Positions 37,300 to 46,117 of a DNA stretch of 46,349 nucleotides are shown here, one piece after another; positions within the stretch are counted from its first letter, which is position 1, and the number at the start of each line of letters is the position of its first letter. Under the pieces are notes generated by a model, which saw only the letters and a list, made by a program, of their open reading frames with translations, searched no databases and was not told the DNA's origin. The DNA is from Mycobacterium sp. (lineage in GTDB: Bacteria; Actinomycetota; Actinomycetes; Mycobacteriales; Mycobacteriaceae): positions 3,223 through 49,571 of the forward strand of contig WOYS01000017.1 in the NCBI GenBank assembly GCA_011620645.1, written 5' to 3'. The position numbers and the translations under genes are program-made.

Positions 37300-38399
37300 G
37301 ATGCCCCCAGTCCCGTCAGGATCGTCCGGAACTTGGTGGTGGTCTCGTCGACCTCGTCATCGGGATCGGATTCGGCGACGATGCCGCCGCCGGCGTGTGC
37401 GAGGGCGCTGAGCCCGTCCGCGTCGAGCACCGCGCACCGGATCGAGACCACCCAGCGGCCGTCGCCGCGGGCATCGCACCAGCCGACCGCGCCCGCGTAG
37501 AAACCGCGTTCGCCCTCCAACTCGGTGATCAGTTCGGCGGCCAGATCGGTGGGCACACCGCCGACCGCAGGCGTCGGGTGCAGCGCCAGCGCCAGATCCA
37601 GTGCGGTGGTGTCCGCAGAGCGCAACCGTCCGCGGATCGGGGTGCTCAGATGCCACAGCGCATCGGTGCCCTGCAGCTCCGGTTCCGCGGCGATCTCCAG
37701 ATCCACACACAACGGCTCCAGCGCGGCCCGCATCACGTCGACGACGAGCGCATGCTCATGCCGGTTCTTCCCGGATACCGCCAGCGCCGCCGCGTTGCGC
37801 GCGTCGGTCTGCGGATCTGCCGATCGTGGCGCCGAACCGGCGAACGGCTGGCAGATTACCGTCTCCCCGTCGCGGGCGACCAGCAGTTCGGGGCTGGCAC
37901 CTACCAGTAGGCGGCCCCGATAGTCGCCCCCGGCAGGGGTCAGATCGGCCAGGTAGACCGTCGTCGCGGGGTCGGCACCGGCGAGCCTGCGCAGCACCGA
38001 GCGGGCGTCCCACGGCTCGTCGGCCACCAGGCGCAACGCGCGCGCCAGCACCACCTTGTCCAGCGCGGAGTCCGCGGCGCGCAGTCGTCGGACCACCTCG
38101 GCGACCCGCTCACGGTGCACGGGCCCGGGCGGCAGGGTGTCGTGGGTGTGGATCACCGGCGGGGGAGTGTCCGGCCAGTCCGGCAATCCGGTGGTGTGCC
38201 GGACCGAACGCGGCCGGTGCAGGGCGGCAGGGCTGTTGAGGTCAAAGGGCAACGCGCCCAAGATGACCGGGGTGGCACCGGTAATCAGCGCGTGCTGCGC
38301 GGCGGCGATCTCGGAGAACCCGGCGTCGATACCCTCGGCAAGCAGGGTGCCCGACGGTCCGGAAAGAACGAAGGAAGGGGTCACGCCGGTGGCAGGCAT
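37296..38399 (-). CDS. entC: EntC, isochorismate synthase
   Basis: EntC converts chorismate to isochorismate, a precursor of menaquinone and salicylate-type products. The 367-residue protein is in the chorismate-binding (ADC synthase-like) family, with DKVVLARALRLVA, LLVGASPELLVARDG, QPFAGSAPR, STPIRGRLRSADTT and LHPTPAVGGVPTD. Near the end come ELEGERGFYAGAVGW and AGGGIVAESDPDDE, with conserved acidic metal ligands. The ATG at 38399 lies inside the end of gpm2 (19-bp overlap), and the stop overlaps the GNAT start, so gpm2-entC-GNAT form one minus-strand operon. Confidence 0.93.
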   Translation of the reverse strand: MPATGVTPSFVLSGPSGTLLAEGIDAGFSEIAAAQHALITGATPVILGALPFDLNSPAALHRPRSVRHTTGLPDWPDTPPPVIHTHDTLPPGPVHRERVAEVVRRLRAADSALDKVVLARALRLVADEPWDARSVLRRLAGADPATTVYLADLTPAGGDYRGRLLVGASPELLVARDGETVICQPFAGSAPRSADPQTDARNAAALAVSGKNRHEHALVVDVMRAALEPLCVDLEIAAEPELQGTDALWHLSTPIRGRLRSADTTALDLALALHPTPAVGGVPTDLAAELITELEGERGFYAGAVGWCDARGDGRWVVSIRCAVLDADGLSALAHAGGGIVAESDPDDEVDETTTKFRTILTGLGAS

Positions 38400-38995
38400 G
38401 GGTTGGTGTGCCCGGTCAGTCCCAGCGCGCTGATCTGGCGGATGCCCTTCTCGAACCCGCAGACCGCGATCGAGGCGGCCGCCATCGAGAACCGGATACC
38501 CTCTGAAACCGGCAGTTCCACCCACCGGCTCAGGACCGACCGGGAGAAATGTCCGTGGCCCACAAACACCACATCCCGTGTCTGCATGTGTTCCAAGGCC
38601 AGCGCAATGGCCTGATCGGCTCGGTCGGACACCTGGATGGCCGTCTCGCCGCCCGGGGATTCGTGCGTCCACACCGTCCAGTCCGGCACGGTCTCGCGGA
38701 TCTGCGGTGTGGTTAGGCCCTCGTAGCCGCCGTAGTCCCATTCGGCCAGCAGCGGCGACACTTCATTCACCGTCAGTCCGGCGAGCTCGGCGGTGACCAG
38801 CGCGCGTTGCCGGGGGCTGCTGACCACCAGGGGATCGCGCAGTTGAAGGTCGCCGATCGCCTCGGCGGCCAGGGTGGACTGCTCGCGGCCGATGTCCAGC
38901 AGTGCGATATCGGTGCGTCCGGTGTGCTTGCCGCTGCGCGACCACTCGGTTTCGCCATGGCGCAGCAACAACAACCGGTGCTGATGGACGCTCAC
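38381..38995 (-). CDS. gpm2: Histidine-phosphatase superfamily protein (Gpm2, Rv3214-like)
   Basis: This 204-residue protein belongs to the phosphoglycerate mutase-like histidine phosphatases. The N-terminus has the catalytic LLLLRHGETEWSRSG (RHG), and the second catalytic histidine lies in VFVGHGHFSRSVLSRW. The M. tuberculosis orthologue is reported to be an acid phosphatase rather than a mutase, so a phosphatase role is more likely. The GTG at 38995 gives the family N-terminus (VSVHQHRLLLLRHG). It is the first gene of the operon with entC and GNAT, and is divergent from the ParA-like gene. Confidence 0.92.
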   Translation of the reverse strand: MSVHQHRLLLLRHGETEWSRSGKHTGRTDIALLDIGREQSTLAAEAIGDLQLRDPLVVSSPRQRALVTAELAGLTVNEVSPLLAEWDYGGYEGLTTPQIRETVPDWTVWTHESPGGETAIQVSDRADQAIALALEHMQTRDVVFVGHGHFSRSVLSRWVELPVSEGIRFSMAAASIAVCGFEKGIRQISALGLTGHTNPCLPPA

Positions 38996-39053
38996 GAGGG
39001 CGATTCTGCCGCACGGGGCAGTCACCGCCGCATCCGCGTGCTTGGATGAACAT

Positions 39054-39848
39054 GTGACGCGAGTATTAGCGGTCGCCAATCAAAAAGGTGGGGTCGCCAA
39101 GACGACGACGGTGGCGTCGATCGGTGCGGCGATGGTGGAGAAGGGTCGACGGGTGCTGCTCGTCGATCTCGACCCCCAGGGTTGTTTGACGTTCTCCCTG
39201 GGCCAGGACCCGGACAAATTGGCGGTGTCGGTTCATGAGGTGCTGCTGGGTGCTGTGGAACCGGGTGCTGCCCTGATCCAGACCGCCGAGGGCATGACCC
39301 TGTTGCCGGCCAATATCGACCTGGCCGGTGCCGAGGCGATGCTGCTGATGCGGGCAGGGCGCGAGTACGCGCTCAAGCGCGCATTGGCTAAGATCGCCGG
39401 AGACTTCGATGTGGTGGTGATCGATTGCCCGCCGTCGCTGGGGGTACTGACGCTGAACGGCCTGACCGCCGCCGACGAGGTGATCGTGCCGCTGCAGTGC
39501 GAGACGCTGGCGCACCGCGGAGTCGGGCAGTTCCTGCGGACCATCAACGATGTCCAGCAGATCACCAACCCCGAACTCAAACTGCTCGGTGCGCTGCCGA
39601 CGCTCTATGACGCCCGCACCACGCACAGCCGCGATGTGCTGCTGGATGTGGCTGATCGCTATGGCCTGCCGGTGCTGGCGCCGCCCATTCCGCGCACGGT
39701 GCGCTTCGCCGAGGCCAGCGCATCTGGATCCTCGGTGCTCGCGGGCCGGAAGAACAAGGGCGCCAACGCATATCGTGAGCTCGCCGAGGGGTTGTTGAAG
39801 CACTGGAAGTCCGGGAAGGCACTGGAGACCTTCACGCCGGAGGTTTAG
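39054..39848 (+). CDS. ParA/Soj-like ATPase (Rv3213c-like)
   Basis: This 264-residue cytosolic ATPase has a deviant Walker A (NQKGGVAKTTTVASIGAAM), LLVDLDPQG, and the Walker B segment VVVIDCPPSLGVLTLNGLTA. It resembles Soj/ParA proteins used in DNA segregation, but the chromosomal ParA of mycobacteria lies at oriC, so this is an orphan member without a ParB neighbour. The role is unknown; positioning or regulation of another complex is possible. The GTG at 39054 (TRVLAVANQKGGVAKT) is preferred over in-frame TTG 39042. Confidence 0.9.
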   Translation: MTRVLAVANQKGGVAKTTTVASIGAAMVEKGRRVLLVDLDPQGCLTFSLGQDPDKLAVSVHEVLLGAVEPGAALIQTAEGMTLLPANIDLAGAEAMLLMRAGREYALKRALAKIAGDFDVVVIDCPPSLGVLTLNGLTAADEVIVPLQCETLAHRGVGQFLRTINDVQQITNPELKLLGALPTLYDARTTHSRDVLLDVADRYGLPVLAPPIPRTVRFAEASASGSSVLAGRKNKGANAYRELAEGLLKHWKSGKALETFTPEV

Positions 39849-39915
39849 GGCTGGCCAGCGCGGCGGCACCTTCGAAACGAACGAGCAGTTGACCCGCACG
39901 GAACCTGACGGTTCG

Positions 39916-41133
39916 CTACGGTGCCCCCAGCGCGACGACAGTGTCTCCGCGCTGCTCGACCAGCGTCGAACCGGCGACCGCCGGCTCCACCGCGGTCTGT
40001 CCCGCGGGCCGCTGCAGGTCGATATGTCGTATGCCGGTGCCGGTTTCGGCGTTGAACACGTCGTAGCCGTCGGTGACAGGCACCAGCAGTTCACCGGCCA
40101 TCACGGTAGCGGGTCCGATCGGCGCACCGCCGGCCGTCGTTGCGACGGTGTATTTGTAGCGCAGACCGCTGGCCTCGAACACCAGCACCGAATCGCCTGT
40201 CCACCAGGTGATGAGGTCACCCGCGCGCGTCATCGAAGCCTGATCGGACGGAGCGGCGGCCAGTAAGGTGCTGGCGGTCACGGTGCCGGTGTCGTCGACG
40301 ACATTGACCACCGGCTTGGGTGTCGGAAGATACACCGCAGTGGTGGTGTCGGAGACGGCGATCACCCGGGCGTCGGCATCGGCCGAAACGCCGGGCTGCT
40401 GTTCGTATTTGACCTCAGGAGTGTCTTCCTCATCCGCCGGTCGCAGCAGCGTGAGCCGCATCTCGGTCTGTTCCGGGCAGGATTCGAGCACCGACACCGC
40501 CGACGAGCTCGCCCCTGCCGAGACCAACCGGCACAACGGCAACTGCGGCACATTGGGTTTGACCGGCGCATCCAGGGCGCCCCAGCTGATCATCCGGACC
40601 ATGTCCGAGCGCCACAGCTCCAGGCGGTTGTCGCCGGCCGAGAGCACCGTGCTGCCGTCCGACGACAATCGCACCTCGGGATCGGCGTACGCGGTGCGGC
40701 TCGGGCCGCGCTTACCCGTCCCGGCGTCGATGGTGCTGACCTGGCCGCAGCCGCGCGAGTCCGGGTACACCGCAACCGCATACTGATACACCGAGGTCAC
40801 CCCGCACAGTTCGAGATCGCGGGTGTAACTCCACAATTCGTTTCCGGTAACCGGGTCCCGGCCGATGACACCGCGACCGTCACCGGTCACCAGCGCTCCG
40901 GCCACCACCAGCGGCAGCGTGGTCTTTCCGCTCGGTGCCGACCACAGTTCCTTGAGTCCGGCCGGCACCCGGGTCGCCGGGGTCAGGTTCGGCACCGGCT
41001 CGGCGGCGGGCTTGCTGATGGTGGCCCGGGCGTCGCTGGTCCACCAGATCAGACCCGCTGCCACCGCGACGATCAGTGCGATCACCGCGGCCGCGATCAG
41101 ATCGCCGCGCGTGCGGCGTTCCGGTCGAACCAC
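39916..41133 (-). CDS. Membrane-anchored beta-propeller protein (Rv3212-like)
   Basis: The 405-residue protein has one N-terminal membrane helix (LIAAAVIALIVAVAAGLIWW, residues about 12-31) after a basic start. A large extracytoplasmic domain of repeated beta-strand units resembling PQQ/WD-type propellers follows (e.g. GRDPVTGNELWSYTRD and VVNVVDDTGTVTASTLLAAA). Two cysteine pairs in this domain may form disulfides outside the cell. It is translated directly after rhlE: its GTG follows the rhlE stop without a gap. It may have a role in cell-envelope biology (inference); the function is unknown. Confidence 0.85.
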   Translation of the reverse strand: MVRPERRTRGDLIAAAVIALIVAVAAGLIWWTSDARATISKPAAEPVPNLTPATRVPAGLKELWSAPSGKTTLPLVVAGALVTGDGRGVIGRDPVTGNELWSYTRDLELCGVTSVYQYAVAVYPDSRGCGQVSTIDAGTGKRGPSRTAYADPEVRLSSDGSTVLSAGDNRLELWRSDMVRMISWGALDAPVKPNVPQLPLCRLVSAGASSSAVSVLESCPEQTEMRLTLLRPADEEDTPEVKYEQQPGVSADADARVIAVSDTTTAVYLPTPKPVVNVVDDTGTVTASTLLAAAPSDQASMTRAGDLITWWTGDSVLVFEASGLRYKYTVATTAGGAPIGPATVMAGELLVPVTDGYDVFNAETGTGIRHIDLQRPAGQTAVEPAVAGSTLVEQRGDTVVALGAP

Positions 41134-42657
41134 TTAGCCGGCGGCGGGAGTGGCGGACTTGCGCGGACGGCGCCGGCGCCGCCGCTTGGCCGGAGCGTCG
41201 GAACCCTCGGACTCGGCGGCGGTATCTGCGGCCGGGCCGTCGGTGCTCTGCTGCGGGGCGCTGTCGGTCTCGCCCTGCTCGGGGTGACCCGTCGCGGGCT
41301 GACCGGCACGGGTGCGCTGCCGGCTGCGGTTACGCGCCGGACGCTCGGTGCGCTCGGTGCGCTCGACGCGTTCCCCTTCGGTGCGGGGCTTGGACTTGCG
41401 GGGCGCGGACAGCGAGCCGGTCACGTCGGTCGGGATCTTCAGCTCGGTGTAGAGATGCGGTGAGCTGGAATAGGTTTCGACGGGATCGGGATTGTTCAGG
41501 CCCAGTGCCTTGTCGATCATCGTCCAGCGCGGCAGTTCATCCCAGTCGACGAGTGTGACGGCGATACCGGTCTTGCCCGCACGCCCGGTCCGGCCGATGC
41601 GGTGCACGTAGGCCTGCTCGTCCTCGGGGATCTGGTAGTTGATGACGTGGGTGATGTCGTCGATGTCGATGCCGCGGGCGGCGACATCGGTGGCGACCAG
41701 CACGTCGACCTCGCCGGTGCGGAATGCCTTGAGCGCCTTCTCCCGTGCGATCTGTCCGAGGTCACCGTGCACGGCGCCGACCTTGAAGCCGCGCTCGGCG
41801 AGCTCGTCGGCGACCTTCTGGGCGGTGCGCTTGGTGCGGGTGAAGATCATCGTCGCGCCGCGGCCCTCGGCCTGCAGGATCCGGCCGACTACCTCGACCT
41901 TGTCCAGTGCGTGCGCGCGGTAGGCGAACTGCTCGGTGGTGTCGTGGGTCTGCGACGATTGGGGAGCCTCGGCACGGATGTGCGTGGGCTGGTTCATGAA
42001 CGTGCGCGCCAGCGTGATGATCGGGCCCGGCATGGTGGCCGAGAACAGCATCGCCTGCCGGTCGTCGGGGGTCAGCCGCAGGATCCGCTCGATATCGGGC
42101 AGGAAGCCCAGGTCGAGCATCTCGTCGGCCTCGTCCAGTACCAGCACGGAAAGGCTACCGAGCTGTAGGTGGCCCTGCTGGGCCAGGTCGAGCAGCCGGC
42201 CGGGAGTGCCGACGACGACATCGACACCGTTGCGCAGTTCTTCGATCTGGGGCTCGTAGGGGCGACCGCCGTAGATCGAGGTGACGTTGAACTTGCGGTC
42301 GGCGCGACCCTCCACGTCATCGGCGCGCAAGTACTTCGAGGCGGCGGCCAGGTCGTTGTAGACCTGCAGACACAGCTCGCGGGTCGGCACGACGACGAGC
42401 GCTCGCGGCGTGCCGTTGAGCGGGCGACTGGTATCGCTGGCGATTCGGTGCAGCAGCGGCACACCGAATGCGAGGGTCTTGCCCATGCCGGTGCGGGCCT
42501 GCCCGATGAGGTCGTCGCCGGCCAGCGCGAGCGGAAGAGTCAGTTCCTGGATCGCGAAGGCGTGTTCCTTGCCGGTGTCGGCGAGGGCCCGGACGATCTC
42601 GTCGCGGACGCCGAGTTCGGCGAATGAAATGGTCGGTTTGCTGTCAAGTGCATTCAT
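41134..42657 (-). CDS. rhlE: RhlE-type DEAD-box RNA helicase
   Basis: This is an ATP-dependent RNA helicase of the DEAD-box family, likely acting on structured RNA at low temperature and in RNA decay. The 507-residue form starts at ATG 42657; the frame is open further upstream and another start (GTG near 42720) is possible. Motifs in order are the Q motif near FAIQELTLPLALAGDD, ARTGMGKTLAFG (I), VVPTRELCLQ (Ia), TPGRLLD (Ib), VLDEADEMLDLGF (II), FSATMP (III), ATDVAARGIDID (V) and HRIGRTGRAGKTG (VI). The C-terminal tail is low complexity and ends in a run of arginines (KRRRRRRPRK), typical for RNA binding. Confidence 0.95.
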   Translation of the reverse strand: MNALDSKPTISFAELGVRDEIVRALADTGKEHAFAIQELTLPLALAGDDLIGQARTGMGKTLAFGVPLLHRIASDTSRPLNGTPRALVVVPTRELCLQVYNDLAAASKYLRADDVEGRADRKFNVTSIYGGRPYEPQIEELRNGVDVVVGTPGRLLDLAQQGHLQLGSLSVLVLDEADEMLDLGFLPDIERILRLTPDDRQAMLFSATMPGPIITLARTFMNQPTHIRAEAPQSSQTHDTTEQFAYRAHALDKVEVVGRILQAEGRGATMIFTRTKRTAQKVADELAERGFKVGAVHGDLGQIAREKALKAFRTGEVDVLVATDVAARGIDIDDITHVINYQIPEDEQAYVHRIGRTGRAGKTGIAVTLVDWDELPRWTMIDKALGLNNPDPVETYSSSPHLYTELKIPTDVTGSLSAPRKSKPRTEGERVERTERTERPARNRSRQRTRAGQPATGHPEQGETDSAPQQSTDGPAADTAAESEGSDAPAKRRRRRRPRKSATPAAG

Positions 42658-42951
42658 ATTTGTGGTCGGCGTAGCTTTCGCTGCCGTCAGCCTTTCGGTG
42701 TCAATTCTCGTCGCGTCCACGCGCGCACGACGATGACGAGTAAAAGGCGGATGAACCCAGGTAGACGGGGAACACCGCTCCGTCGGGCCCTGCCGATCGG
42801 GGGCGGGCCAAACCACGTGCACGCACATTTCTCAGATAGCGGCTGGTTCGAAAAAGGTCGTTCCAGAAGCTCAAAATGCCGCTACCTGACTCCCATGATA
42901 GCTGGTCAGCCACTACTCGGTCGCGCACCGCGCAGAGTCTAGAGTTGGGCC
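42658..42951. other. rhlE leader region, no gene seen
   Basis: This 294-bp gap lies between divergent rhlE (minus) and the ferritin-like gene (plus). It probably holds the rhlE promoter and 5' leader, common for helicase genes, and a TAGAGT -10 element (42940-42945) 6 bases before the ATG at 42952 for a leaderless transcript of the ferritin-like gene. No open frame with coding character or clear hairpin was seen. Confidence 0.5.
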
Positions 42952-43668
42952 ATGGTTTCTCAGACGCCTCAGACGTCGCCGACGCAGCAGGCAGTCCCCG
43001 TTGACGAGACTCAGACGCCGCGCGTGTCGTTCGATCATCCGGGTGTCACCGAGTTGTTCGCGCTGCTTGCCTACGGCGAGGTGGCGGCCTTCTACCGGCT
43101 GACCGAGGAGGCGCGGATGGCGCCGAATCTGGCAGGCCGGATCAACATGGCCAGCATGGCCGCCGCCGAGATGGGGCACTACGAGGTGCTGAATGAGGCG
43201 CTGGCCGCCCGCGGCGTGGACACCGTGCCCGCAATGACGCGATATGCCTCCGCGCTGGAGAACTACCACCGTCTGACCACCCCGAGCACCTGGCTGGAAG
43301 CGCTGGTCAAGACCTACGTCGGCGATGCGCTGGCCGCCGACTTCTACCTGCAGATTGCCGATGCGCTGCCCGCCGAGGCCGCCGACGTGGTGCGTTCGGT
43401 GCTGGCCGAGACCGGGCACTCGCAGTTCGTGGTGGCCGAGGTGCGGGCCGCGGTCACCGGCAGCGACCGGCAGAAGCACCGGCTCGCCCTGTGGTCGCGC
43501 CGGCTGCTCGGTGAGGCCATCACTCAGGCCCAGTTCGTGCTCGCCGACCACGACGAGCTGGTCGATCTGGTGATCAGCAGCAGCGAGGGCCTGGCGCAGC
43601 TGTCGGAGTTCTTCGATCAGTTGCAGCGCAACCACGCCAGCCGCATGCGGGAGCTCGGGCTGGCCTGA
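42952..43668 (+). CDS. Ferritin-like fold protein (Rv3210c-like)
   Basis: This 238-residue protein has a helical ferritin-like domain. Acidic and histidine residues in AYGEVAAFYRLTEEAR, AAAEMGHYEVLNEAL and LAETGHSQFVVAEV resemble di-iron ligands of the ferritin-like fold. A low-complexity N-terminal 25 residues (Gln/Thr-rich) precede the domain. It may be a small iron- or oxygen-handling protein; no substrate is known. The ATG at 42952 follows a TAGAGT -10 element by 6 bases. Convergent with the MmpS-like gene downstream. Confidence 0.82.
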   Translation: MVSQTPQTSPTQQAVPVDETQTPRVSFDHPGVTELFALLAYGEVAAFYRLTEEARMAPNLAGRINMASMAAAEMGHYEVLNEALAARGVDTVPAMTRYASALENYHRLTTPSTWLEALVKTYVGDALAADFYLQIADALPAEAADVVRSVLAETGHSQFVVAEVRAAVTGSDRQKHRLALWSRRLLGEAITQAQFVLADHDELVDLVISSSEGLAQLSEFFDQLQRNHASRMRELGLA

Positions 43669-43672
43669 TCGG

Positions 43673-44620
43673 CTACCGGGTGCAGGTCGCGATCATCGAG
43701 TTGTTGGCCTGAACCGCGATGGCCGCACCGCTGCCGTCGACGATCGAGCAGTTGACCTGACCGCCGACGCTCGTCGCTGTCACCGACGCGAGGGTGACCC
43801 CCGGATCGAGAGTGACGGTCTTCACCCACGGCAGCGCGACGTTGACGTCGGTCTGCAGCGCTCCCTGCTGGTCGGTGTAGATGACGGTGATCAGATCGAT
43901 CAGCGACCGGTTACCGGTTACGTGATAGGTGATGGTGCGCGCGGCGAGGGCCGGGTCGGCCACCGGTGCTTCGGCGAGTGCCGGTGCGGGCACCGGGGCG
44001 CTGGGTGTGGGTTCGGCAGTGGGCGCCGCGGACGCGCTCGGGGTCGGTGTCATCGTCCTGACGGTTTCGGGCGGCAGAGCCGGGACGCCGGGGGCCGGCG
44101 CAGCGGCACTGGGCGCGTCGGTCTCCGTGGGCGCCGTGGTCACCGTGGGCGCCGTGGTCACCGTGGGCGCCGTGGGCTCTGCGGCTTCTGATGACGTGGC
44201 GCCCGCCGAGACGGTGCCGCTGTCCCCGCCGCCGAGGATCACGCCGGTGCAAATGACCGCGACCATCAGGATGACGCCGGCGACACCGGCCACCCAGATC
44301 CAGCGACGGTCGAGCGATTCGTGGTAATCCGCCGGAAACCGGTGGTCCGTGTAATCGGTGTCGTGATCGTCGTGATCGTCGTGATCGATGTCCGCGCCAT
44401 AGCTGTCATAGCCGTCATAGGCGTCGTGAGCGTCATGGCTGTCGTACGCACCGTGCGTCTCGCGCCGGACGCGGCCGTATCCGGCACCGTGTCGTGCCGC
44501 GCGCCTGCGCGCACGGTCACTCTGGTACCCAGCTGCTTGATCGGCCGGTTGCTCCGATCGGTAGCCGCTGCCCGAGTAGCTGTCGCGGGCTGTCGAATAT
44601 GGCGAGAATTGCCTGCTCAT
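43673..44620 (-). CDS. Membrane protein with MmpS-like C-terminal domain (Rv3209-like)
   Basis: The 315-residue protein has an N-terminal cytoplasmic region of about 105 residues rich in Tyr, Ser, Arg, His and Asp (HDAHDAYDGYDSYG, DHDDHDDHD). One membrane helix follows (WIWVAGVAGVILMVAVICTG, about 110-130), then a repetitive Thr/Ala/Pro linker from an 18-bp repeat. The outer domain, resembling MmpS proteins, has TYHVTGNR, DQQGALQTDVNVALPWVK and VGGQVNCSIVDGSG. The final cysteine pair (NC, TC) probably forms a disulfide. It is likely an envelope accessory protein; function unknown. Confidence 0.82.
   Translation of the reverse strand: MSRQFSPYSTARDSYSGSGYRSEQPADQAAGYQSDRARRRAARHGAGYGRVRRETHGAYDSHDAHDAYDGYDSYGADIDHDDHDDHDTDYTDHRFPADYHESLDRRWIWVAGVAGVILMVAVICTGVILGGGDSGTVSAGATSSEAAEPTAPTVTTAPTVTTAPTETDAPSAAAPAPGVPALPPETVRTMTPTPSASAAPTAEPTPSAPVPAPALAEAPVADPALAARTITYHVTGNRSLIDLITVIYTDQQGALQTDVNVALPWVKTVTLDPGVTLASVTATSVGGQVNCSIVDGSGAAIAVQANNSMIATCTR
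44125..44175 (-). repeat. 18-bp in-frame tandem repeat in the MmpS-like gene
   Basis: CCGTGGGCGCCGTGGTCA occurs twice perfectly plus a partial third copy, encoding TVTTAP-type units in the extracytoplasmic linker. Confidence 0.9.
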
Positions 44621-44782
44621 AACGTTATTCCCAGATATTGTCGGTACGTACCCGGCCGATATTAATGGTGCGAAAGTGACGGATGATGTTGACGCGCTTG
44701 CGGTGAGGTCACGGTCCGGACTCGGTCTGGTCAGGGTGCTTCGCTGATGGCGCAACGACCACAGCGGCGCAGTCGGCACTGC

Positions 44783-44827
44783 GTCTACTAGCCTTTGGTC
44801 TACTAGCCTTTGGTCTACTAGCCTTTG
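44783..44827. repeat. 15-bp repeat, three perfect copies, upstream of the DUF3107 gene
   Basis: GTCTACTAGCCTTTG is repeated three times at 44783-44797, 44798-44812 and 44813-44827, about 40 bp before the gene at 44865. It lies where a promoter or operator is expected. The rest of the 244-bp gap shows no coding sequence. Confidence 0.92.
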
Positions 44828-44864
44828 TTGGACGCATCGCTACACAACCGAAAGAGGCCAAAGC

Positions 44865-45113
44865 GTGGACATCAAGATCGGGGTCACCGATAGCCCGCGA
44901 GAGCTGAGCATCAGCACCGCGCAGACACCCGACGAGGTGGAACGGGCGATCGTCAAGTCACTGGGCGACGCCACGGCCGTGCTCGCGCTGACCGACGAGA
45001 AGGGGCGCCGCTACCTGGTGCCCTCGGCGAGGATCGCCTACGTCGAGATCGGTGCCGCAGACGGGCGCAAGGTGGGCTTCGGTGTGGGTGCTGAAGCCAT
45101 AAAGACCAACTAG
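44865..45113 (+). CDS. DUF3107 family protein (TB9.4-like)
   Basis: This 82-residue protein of unknown function is the mycobacterial TB9.4 (Rv3208A) type. It starts MDIKIGVTDSPRELSISTAQ and ends YVEIGAADGRKVGFGVGAEA. It is a small alpha/beta protein that contains no signal peptide or membrane segment. The GTG at 44865 lies just after an AAAGAGGCC-like ribosome-binding sequence. A 15-bp triple repeat lies upstream, and the gene is convergent with a TetR gene. I know of no established role. Confidence 0.85.
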   Translation: MDIKIGVTDSPRELSISTAQTPDEVERAIVKSLGDATAVLALTDEKGRRYLVPSARIAYVEIGAADGRKVGFGVGAEAIKTN

Positions 45114-45226
45114 TGTCCACGCATCGTCATACACCGAATCATGCTGCACGGCAGGACTATTCGAGTGGCATGCGCGCAGCAGCCGCAGGGCACAATGAGA
45201 TAGCGAACTTCCGGCGGATGACACCA

Positions 45227-46023
<797 letters not shown>

Positions 46024-46117
46024 CTACTACCGCACGCTGGGGGAGCGTCGAGCGTAGGTATCCGTATCGGTGGCGCGCCGGAATGGTAAGCGTCGTGGCT
46101 TGTGCCATTCTGGTTCG

